Below are positions 31,832 through 37,485 of a stretch of DNA of 37,485 nt, piece by piece. Origin of the DNA: Chthoniobacteraceae bacterium (GTDB taxonomy: Bacteria; Verrucomicrobiota; Verrucomicrobiia; Chthoniobacterales; Chthoniobacteraceae). The stretch is taken from NCBI GenBank assembly GCA_947448395.1, contig CANFNA010000011.1, positions 1 to 37,485 on the forward strand, read 5' to 3'. Position numbers and translations under genes: made by a program. The first letter of the stretch is position 1. Each line of letters starts with the position of its first letter. Under the pieces are notes generated by a model. That model made no database searches and was not told where the DNA came from. It was given only the letters and a program-made list of their open reading frames with translations.

Positions 31832-32743
31832 ATGAACAAGAAACTGTCGCCAGCTTTCGTCGAATTGACCCAAGACGCCATTCTCAAGGTGATCTGGTTC
31901 AAGAGCAGCTTGCGCGTGTTTTTGATCCAGCATCGAATCTCCGATTCCGCGCTTGCTCAGTGGCATTCTGACCAGTCAAAGCGGGATTTCATTCAGTGGC
32001 TTTGGCCAAGGCTTGTGAAGGATGAGAAGGGGCAAAATGCGATTCTGGCGATGGCGAGATCACTGGCCGAGATGAAGCATTTCCCCGACCTCGAACGGAA
32101 GGAAGATACGAAAGAGCGAATTCCCGAGGCCGTCGAGGCAGTAAACCGTTTGAGGTTGGCCGTAGCTGAAATCAACGAGGCCATTCGCGAAACAAAGGCC
32201 TCAGAGGCGAGGCGAAAAGCCGCGATGGAAGACGCATCGAAAAGACAAGCAGCGCAGCAGTCTCTTGAAAAACTCCAAGCGGCGCTCAATGGGCTCATAA
32301 GTAAGATAGGAACCCAGGAAGGCGGATATGAGTTCGAGCGTTGGATCTACGATCTGGCAGTTTACTTCGAGCTCGAAGCACGACCTGGCTACAAAGCGGC
32401 AGGTCGGCAGATTGATGGAGCCATTACTATCGAAGGCACAACCTTTCTCGTTGAAGCCAAACTGGTGAACGAGCCAATCGGCTCTCCGGATATCGACATC
32501 TTCATGGCCAAGATCGATTCAAAGGCCGACAATACGATGGGCCTCTTTATCTCGTTGTCTGGCTTCAATGATGGAGCGAAGCAAGCAGCCTCAAAGCAGC
32601 GCACACCAATGCTTCTCCTAGATTCGAGTCATGTCTTTAATCTGATTATGCGTGGCGAAATGACACTACCTCAAGTGGTGTCTCGCATTAAACGTCACGC
32701 ACACCAAACCGGCTCGTCCTATCTTGCTGCCACTGACTTTTAA
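31832..32743 (+). CDS. Putative PD-(D/E)XK (Mrr-like) restriction nuclease, inserted between hsdS and hsdR
   Basis: A 303-residue protein read from ATG 31832, which overlaps the stop of the duplicated hsdR leader (ATGA); the longer frame from 31685 lies inside hsdS and is rejected. The N-terminal about 155 residues are helical and charged, with a coiled coil at about 100-155. The C-terminal domain shows 'GYEFERWIYDLAVYFELEA' followed by D195 in 'GRQIDGAI' and E208-x-K210 in 'TTFLVEAKL', the PD-(D/E)XK catalytic signature in an Mrr_cat-like setting. It ends 2 nt before the hsdR ATG. It may be a second, modification-dependent or accessory nuclease; that role is inferred. Confidence 0.72.
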   Translation: MNKKLSPAFVELTQDAILKVIWFKSSLRVFLIQHRISDSALAQWHSDQSKRDFIQWLWPRLVKDEKGQNAILAMARSLAEMKHFPDLERKEDTKERIPEAVEAVNRLRLAVAEINEAIRETKASEARRKAAMEDASKRQAAQQSLEKLQAALNGLISKIGTQEGGYEFERWIYDLAVYFELEARPGYKAAGRQIDGAITIEGTTFLVEAKLVNEPIGSPDIDIFMAKIDSKADNTMGLFISLSGFNDGAKQAASKQRTPMLLLDSSHVFNLIMRGEMTLPQVVSRIKRHAHQTGSSYLAATDF

Positions 32744-32745
32744 CC

Positions 32746-32775
32746 ATGAGCTTCACCGAATCCAACACCGTCGAG
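32746..32775 (+). repeat. Direct repeat, copy 2: native 5' end of hsdR
   Basis: This is the authentic start of hsdR and matches 31794-31823 over 30 of 30 bases; the copies are 952 bp apart. Identity begins exactly at the ATG and ends at codon 10, beyond which the sequences differ. Confidence 0.95.
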
Positions 32776-35736
32776 CAGATAATCCTCGACGCCGCGACCT
32801 CGCTCGGCAGCGGCGCGGGTTCGTCGGTGCTGCGGGAGGACCCGCCCGCGGGCTGGGGCGGTTCGTTGGGCGAGGAGTTCAAGCCCTCGAAATGGACCTT
32901 TGTTGATCCGCTGAAGGTGCCGCGTCAGTCGGGCGAGGTGATGGTGGAGATGTGGGTGCGGGAGGCGCTCATCGCCCTGAACCCGGAGATCGCGGCGCAG
33001 CCTGACCGGGCGGACGAGGTGATCTATGCCCTGCGGGCCATCCTGCTCGCTGTGGGCGGCGACGGGCTGGTGCGGGCGAACGAGAACTTCACGATGTGGC
33101 TGCGCGGGGAGAAGACGATGCCCTTTGGCCCGAACGGCGAGCATGTGCCGGTGCGCCTGCTCGACTTTGCCCAGCCGGGCCGGAACCGGCTGACGGTGAC
33201 GAAACAGTGGACCTTCCAGAGCGGCACGGTGGAGAAGCGCTTTGATGTGGTTTTTCTCATCAACGGACTGCCGCTGGTGATCGGCGAGGCGAAGACGCCG
33301 ATGCGCAGCGCGGTGACGTGGTTCGACGGAGCGTATCAGGTGAACGAGATCTATGAGAAGGAAGTGCCGGCCATGTTTGTGCCGAACGTCTTCTCCTTTG
33401 CCACCGAGGGCCGCTGCCTGCGCTACGGCAGCATCCGCATGCCCATCGACCTCTGGGGACCATGGCGCGACGACGACAACCAAGAGGAGGGCAATCTGGG
33501 TCATGTCCGCAAGACGGTGGAGAGCCTCCTGCGGCCCGCCGTGGTGCTGGACATCCTGCAAAACTTCACCCTCTTCGCCACGGACAAGAAGCACCGGCGC
33601 ATCAAGGTCATCTGCCGCTACCAGCAATACGAGACGACGAACAAGATCGTGGCCCGCGTGGTGGCCGGGTATCCGAAGAAGGGCCTCATCTGGCATTTCC
33701 AGGGCAGTGGCAAGAGCCTGCTCATGGTATTCGCCGCGCAGAAGCTGCGCCTGCATCCGCGCCTGGGCAATCCCACCGTGCTCATCGTGGTGGACCGCAT
33801 CGACCTCGACACCCAGATCACCGCCACCTTCAACGCGGCGGATGTGGCGAACATGGTCGGCGTGGGCGATCGCAAGGAACTGCAACGCCTGCTGGGACAG
33901 GACGTGCGCAAGGTGCTGATCACGACGATTCACAAGTTCGCCGAGGCAGACGGTAAGCTGAACGAGCGCAGCAACGTCATTGTGATGGTGGACGAAGCGC
34001 ACCGCACCCAAGAGGGCGACCTCGGCCGCAAGATGCGAGATGCTTTGCCAAACGCCTTCCTCTTCGGTCTCACGGGCACGCCGATCAACCGGGCGGATCG
34101 CAATACCTTCTGGGCCTTCAGCGCGGACGAGGACGTGCAGGGCTACATGAGCCGCTATTCCTTCCAGGATTCCATCCGTGACAAGGCGACGCTGCCGCTG
34201 CACTTCGAAGCCCCGGCGGTGACGCTCAAGATCGACAAGGCGGCGATTGATGAAGCCTACAAAGAAATCACCGGCGACCTGAGCGAGCAAGACCGCGACG
34301 ACCTGGCCAAACGCGCCGCGAAGATGGCCGTGCTGGTGAAGAACCCGGAGCGCGTGCGGGCCGTAGTGGAGCACATCGTGGGGCACTACCAGACCAAAGT
34401 GGAGCCGAACGGCTTCAAAGCGCAGGTGGTGGTCTTCGACCGCGAGTGCTGCGTGCTTTACAAGAAGGTGATGGACGAACTCATCGGCCCTGAGGCCAGT
34501 GCCGTGGTGATGAGCAGCGCCCAGCACGACAAACCGGAGTGGAAGGAGCACATCCGCGACAAGGACGCCGAGGAAAAGCTGCTCGACCGCTTCCGCGATC
34601 CTGCGGACCCGCTGAAGTTTGTCATCGTGACGAGCAAGTTGCTCACCGGTTTCGACGCGCCAATTGTCCAAGTGATGTATCTCGACAAGCCGATGAAGGA
34701 TCACAACCTCCTTCAGGCCATCTGCCGCGTGAACCGCACCTACGGCCAGACGAAGACGCATGGCCTGATCGTGGACTACATCGGCATCTTCGACGATGTG
34801 GCGCAGGCGCTCGATTTCGACGAGAAGGCCGTGCAGCAGGTGGTGAGCAATATCGACGAACTGCGGAAGGCCCTGCCAGTGCAGATGCAGAAATGCCTGG
34901 CGTTCTTCCCGAACGTGGACCGCAGTGTCGGCGGTTATGAGGGGCTTATGGCTGCCCAGCAATGCCTGCCGGACAACGTCACGCGGGACAAGTTCGCCGC
35001 TGAATACAGCGTGCTCGGCACCATATGGGAAGCGCTGTCACCCGATCCCTGCTTGAGCCCGTATGAGAAGGACTTCAAGTGGCTGACGCAGGTCTATGAA
35101 TCCGTGAAGCCCGTCAGCGGCAACGGTCGCCTGCTCTGGCACCGGCTGGGCGCCAAGACGATCGAACTTATCAACGAGAACGTGCACGTGGAGGCAGTTA
35201 GGGATGATATTGAAACGCTGATTCTGGATGCCGACGTCCTCGATGGAATCCTGAATGACGCGAATCCAGAAAAGAAGGCGCGCGAAATGGAAATCAAGCT
35301 AATCGCCCGCCTCAGAAAGCATGCAGGCAATCCGAAGTTCAAGGAACTGGGAGAACGCTTGGAGAAGATTCGTGAAAAACACGAACAGGGATTGCTCAAC
35401 AGTCTGGAGTTTTTGAAAGCGATTCTCGAAGTGGCAAAGGAAACGGTCGAAGCCGAGAAGCACGGGGAGCCCGAGGAAGAAGAGGATCGGGCTCTTGCGG
35501 CGCTGACTGAACTGTTCAACGAAGTGAAGGGCAAGAACACGCACGTCATCGTCGAGCGCCTTGTCGCAGATATAGATGCTATCGTTAAAGAGGTCCGATT
35601 CCCTGATTGGCAGAATACGAGTGGGGGTCAAAGAGAAGTGCAGAAGGTGCTGCGTGCCTCCTTGCGAAAATATCAGCTCCACACGGATCAAGAGCTTTTT
35701 GACAAGGCCTACGGCTACATCCGGCAGTATTACTGA
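32746..35736 (+). CDS. hsdR: Type I restriction enzyme motor/nuclease subunit (HsdR)
   Basis: A 996-residue HsdR. The N-terminal nuclease domain has D167 and E181-A-K183 of the PD-(D/E)XK site in 'RFDVVFLINGLPLVIGEAKT'. The superfamily 2 translocase follows: Walker A 'QGSGKS' (319-324), DEAH box (416-419), 'GLTGTPI', and later 'TSKLLTGFDAP' and 'LLQAICRVNR'. It translocates and cuts unmodified DNA with HsdM and HsdS. The last about 190 codons drop from about 72 to about 47 percent GC in sample lines; this end contacts the methyltransferase core, so the gene may be a recombinant. It ends tail-to-tail with the HTH gene, overlapping it by 7 nt. Confidence 0.96.
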   Translation: MSFTESNTVEQIILDAATSLGSGAGSSVLREDPPAGWGGSLGEEFKPSKWTFVDPLKVPRQSGEVMVEMWVREALIALNPEIAAQPDRADEVIYALRAILLAVGGDGLVRANENFTMWLRGEKTMPFGPNGEHVPVRLLDFAQPGRNRLTVTKQWTFQSGTVEKRFDVVFLINGLPLVIGEAKTPMRSAVTWFDGAYQVNEIYEKEVPAMFVPNVFSFATEGRCLRYGSIRMPIDLWGPWRDDDNQEEGNLGHVRKTVESLLRPAVVLDILQNFTLFATDKKHRRIKVICRYQQYETTNKIVARVVAGYPKKGLIWHFQGSGKSLLMVFAAQKLRLHPRLGNPTVLIVVDRIDLDTQITATFNAADVANMVGVGDRKELQRLLGQDVRKVLITTIHKFAEADGKLNERSNVIVMVDEAHRTQEGDLGRKMRDALPNAFLFGLTGTPINRADRNTFWAFSADEDVQGYMSRYSFQDSIRDKATLPLHFEAPAVTLKIDKAAIDEAYKEITGDLSEQDRDDLAKRAAKMAVLVKNPERVRAVVEHIVGHYQTKVEPNGFKAQVVVFDRECCVLYKKVMDELIGPEASAVVMSSAQHDKPEWKEHIRDKDAEEKLLDRFRDPADPLKFVIVTSKLLTGFDAPIVQVMYLDKPMKDHNLLQAICRVNRTYGQTKTHGLIVDYIGIFDDVAQALDFDEKAVQQVVSNIDELRKALPVQMQKCLAFFPNVDRSVGGYEGLMAAQQCLPDNVTRDKFAAEYSVLGTIWEALSPDPCLSPYEKDFKWLTQVYESVKPVSGNGRLLWHRLGAKTIELINENVHVEAVRDDIETLILDADVLDGILNDANPEKKAREMEIKLIARLRKHAGNPKFKELGERLEKIREKHEQGLLNSLEFLKAILEVAKETVEAEKHGEPEEEEDRALAALTELFNEVKGKNTHVIVERLVADIDAIVKEVRFPDWQNTSGGQREVQKVLRASLRKYQLHTDQELFDKAYGYIRQYY

Positions 35737-36122
35737 AATTCGCTGCGCGGAATGGATTTCGTAACTTGTGATTGGGAGCGCAACACCCTCTCCGTAAGCC
35801 TTGCCCGCCCTGGGCCTCCTTTTAGAAAGAGAATCTCCTCCTGCTCAGTTGGTGGCAGGTTCAGCAGGTTCATGATCTGCGTAATCCGCGCTCGGGAAAC
35901 GCCCCCCAGCCGGGCCAAGTCTGCATAGTCTTTCACAAGGCCCTGTCGAATAAGACCCTCAAAGTGGATGGCTAGAGCCATGAGCCGAGCAATCCGAGGC
36001 ACTGGATCTGGAGGTGCTGAGGTGGGCTTCGGCTCCGGCCCTTCAGCAATGGTTTTTCGGCCTGCCTTGGCTCGAGTGAAATGCATGCGGGTTACGATGG
36101 AGAGACTGGCTGAGTGCATCAT
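35730..36122 (-). CDS. Small HTH protein coupled to the serine recombinase
   Basis: A 130-residue protein with basic N-terminus and a helix-turn-helix-like segment around residues 62-90 ('KDYADLARLGGVSRARITQI'), reminiscent of ParB/KorB-type HTH motifs, followed by 'LNLPPTEQEEILFL'. Its ATG overlaps the stop of the recombinase upstream on the same strand (about 4 nt), so the two are co-translated. Small proteins of this kind often follow serine recombinases in bacterial islands and may control direction of recombination or gene expression; the precise role is unknown. Confidence 0.7.
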   Translation of the reverse strand: MMHSASLSIVTRMHFTRAKAGRKTIAEGPEPKPTSAPPDPVPRIARLMALAIHFEGLIRQGLVKDYADLARLGGVSRARITQIMNLLNLPPTEQEEILFLKGGPGRARLTERVLRSQSQVTKSIPRSEFQ

Positions 36123-37485
36123 TTTTCGTCGGCTAAAACTTTGATTCCGGAGGGCCAGAACGAAATCGCCACGGTGCCCTTTTCCCGGTCATAGGTGACT
36201 TGTTCCAAAAGCAGGCTCAGGCAGCGGGCTTGATGGACCTGTGGCATCGAATCAATGAACTGGCGAAACGCTCCGAGAGCTTTGGCAATTTCTGGCGTGG
36301 TGATGGTTGCTTTCCCTAAGAAGGCCAGCTCGTTTTGGGTCGTTACCAGCCTCAATTCCCCTGCTCGGAGTTGGGCTTCAATCTCGGCCAAGCGCGCTGA
36401 GGCATTTGGAAGCTCAAAAATCCCGGCTACCAGCCTCGCGTTGTTCCGGAGAGCTTTTTCGATCTCTGCTTTCTCAGCTTCGAGCTTGGTCATTCTGCCC
36501 TCCCGCTGGGCGCGAGCGGTCTCCTCTACTTTTCCAATCAGCTTGGGGCTCTCGCCAATGGCCGAAATTTGTCCCACAACGAAATCCTCAATTTCCTTGG
36601 CCGGGATGGAACGGGTCGGGCAGACCTTCGCGCCCTGTTTCGTGGACTTCAGGCAAACGTAGTAGCGATACCGCGTTGTGCCTTTGCAGGTGTAAGTGTG
36701 GATCATCGAGCAGCCGCAGGAACCGCATTTGAGAAGGCCCTTGAGCAGCCCGCTGAACTTGGTGCGTCTGATACCTCCGCCTTTCTGCGCGTTCCTCTGG
36801 ATCAGAGACTGAGTCACCCCCCAAGTTTCCATGTCGATGATCGGGGCGTGTTCGCCGTCGTAAATCTTGCCCTGATAATCCACTTTCCCGAGGTAGGCCA
36901 AATTGGTGAGGAGAAGGGAAAGATTGGAGGTTGTCCAGGGGCCGCCCCCGGCTGTTTTCCCACTCTTTGAGACCCACGTTTTTCTCGGCACCCGTTGCCG
37001 GTTAAGCTCCTCCACCGTCGCCAAAATCGAACGCCGCTCGTGATAAAGCGCGAAAATCTCTCGCACAAGTCGGGCATCTTCCTCGTTGATCACGAGTTTG
37101 CGAACCTGCGGGTCGAGGTCGTACCCCAGAATCACAGAGCCGCCCACCCATTTGCCCTTCCGTCGCGCCGCGCTCATTTTATCCCGCGTCCGCTCTGAAA
37201 TAATCTCCCGCTCAAACTGGGCGAAGGAGAGTAGAATGTTCAGAGTAAGGCGGCCCATGGAATGGGTGGTGTTGAACTGCTGCGTGACGCTCACAAACGA
37301 GCACCCATGGCGATCCAGCGTCTCCATGATTCGGCTGAAATCGAGGAGCGAGCGCGAAAGGCGATCCACCTTGTAAACCACGATGGCGTCCACTTTCTTC
37401 GCCTCCACATCTAAGAGCAGCCGCTGCAGGGCGGGGCGCTCCATGTTGCCGCCGGAAAAGCCGCCATCGTCGTACTGCTCTGGTA
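36119..37485 (-). CDS. Large serine recombinase, N-terminus beyond window edge
   Basis: At least 455 residues, with the frame open to the right edge. Upstream of the internal Met at 37444 the frame continues as 'EQYDDGGFSGGNMERPALQR', a classic resolvase-domain element, so the catalytic Ser region lies outside. Visible are 'VYKVDRLSRSLLDF' and 'FEREIISERTRDKMSAARRKG' of the resolvase domain, a recombinase domain ('GPWTTSNLSLLLTNLAYLGKV'), a zinc ribbon ('CGSCGCSMI' and later 'YVC' and 'KVCP'), and a C-terminal coiled coil ('MTKLEAEKAEIEKALRNNA'). It probably mobilises the island to its left. It faces toward the RM operon and is followed by a coupled HTH gene. Confidence 0.92.
   Translation of the reverse strand, partial: PEQYDDGGFSGGNMERPALQRLLLDVEAKKVDAIVVYKVDRLSRSLLDFSRIMETLDRHGCSFVSVTQQFNTTHSMGRLTLNILLSFAQFEREIISERTRDKMSAARRKGKWVGGSVILGYDLDPQVRKLVINEEDARLVREIFALYHERRSILATVEELNRQRVPRKTWVSKSGKTAGGGPWTTSNLSLLLTNLAYLGKVDYQGKIYDGEHAPIIDMETWGVTQSLIQRNAQKGGGIRRTKFSGLLKGLLKCGSCGCSMIHTYTCKGTTRYRYYVCLKSTKQGAKVCPTRSIPAKEIEDFVVGQISAIGESPKLIGKVEETARAQREGRMTKLEAEKAEIEKALRNNARLVAGIFELPNASARLAEIEAQLRAGELRLVTTQNELAFLGKATITTPEIAKALGAFRQFIDSMPQVHQARCLSLLLEQVTYDREKGTVAISFWPSGIKVLADEK

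Noticed and set aside
32740-34962. A 740-codon minus-strand frame opposite hsdR
   Set aside because: The plus strand has an unambiguous HsdR with all motifs. The antisense frame is His/Arg/Leu/Val-rich and arises from GC-rich codon bias.
1-37485. CRISPR arrays, insertion sequences, rRNA genes
   Set aside because: No regularly spaced repeats, transposase frames or rRNA-like segments were noticed; the repeats found are short and gene-linked.

Overview
The window reads as a stretch of a mid-GC bacterial chromosome, most probably from the Verrucomicrobiota or a relative in the Planctomycetes-Verrucomicrobia group. The reasons are several secreted PQQ-like beta-propeller proteins, a fusion of a planctomycete-type cytochrome c domain to a sulfatase-modifying-like domain, and a divergent type II secretion operon. 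The lineage call is inference from gene content. Many starts have no clear Shine-Dalgarno sequence.

Region 1 (1-13506, all +) is a tightly packed, probably co-transcribed cluster: propeller (cut by the window edge), propeller, MFS transporter with a large coiled-coil insert, PaaK/LuxE-like acyl-adenylating enzyme, aldehyde dehydrogenase/acyl reductase, iron-type alcohol dehydrogenase, propeller, HemW-like radical SAM protein, chorismate-lyase-like protein, propeller. Several junctions are 1-4 nt start/stop overlaps. Read together, the enzymes could convert chorismate to 4-hydroxybenzoate, activate it, and reduce it to an aldehyde and an alcohol, with a radical SAM step, an exporter and four exported propellers. 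I know of no described pathway with this composition; the pathway is inference.

Region 2 (13582-16345, -) holds a TolB-like propeller protein and a cytochrome c/FGE-like fusion with a clear intrinsic terminator. Region 3 (16503-21927, +) is a YkgJ-type CxxC protein translationally coupled to a partial type II secretion operon (pseudopilins H, I, J, K, then L- and M-like proteins and a C/P-like protein). Region 4 (21984-22905) is ribulose-phosphate 3-epimerase (-) and tRNA-Asn(GTT) with its promoter and encoded CCA.

Region 5 (from about 22906 to the right edge) is a mobile defence island beside the tRNA, ending in a large serine recombinase that runs off the window. It carries a composite type I restriction-modification operon: hsdM1, an AlbA_2/ATPase regulator, hsdM2, an HNH-type nuclease, a truncated hsdS, a HEPN-motif protein, hsdS, a PD-(D/E)XK nuclease, hsdR. 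The most striking observation is that two accessory genes (HEPN and PD-(D/E)XK) are each preceded by a truncated copy of the 5' end of the core gene that follows them. Each truncated copy stops in an ATGA overlap with the accessory start, so the operon's translational coupling is kept. For hsdR this is an exact 30-bp direct repeat. This looks like a cargo-loading pattern for RM operons. A frameshifted ribbon-helix-helix gene remnant precedes the operon.
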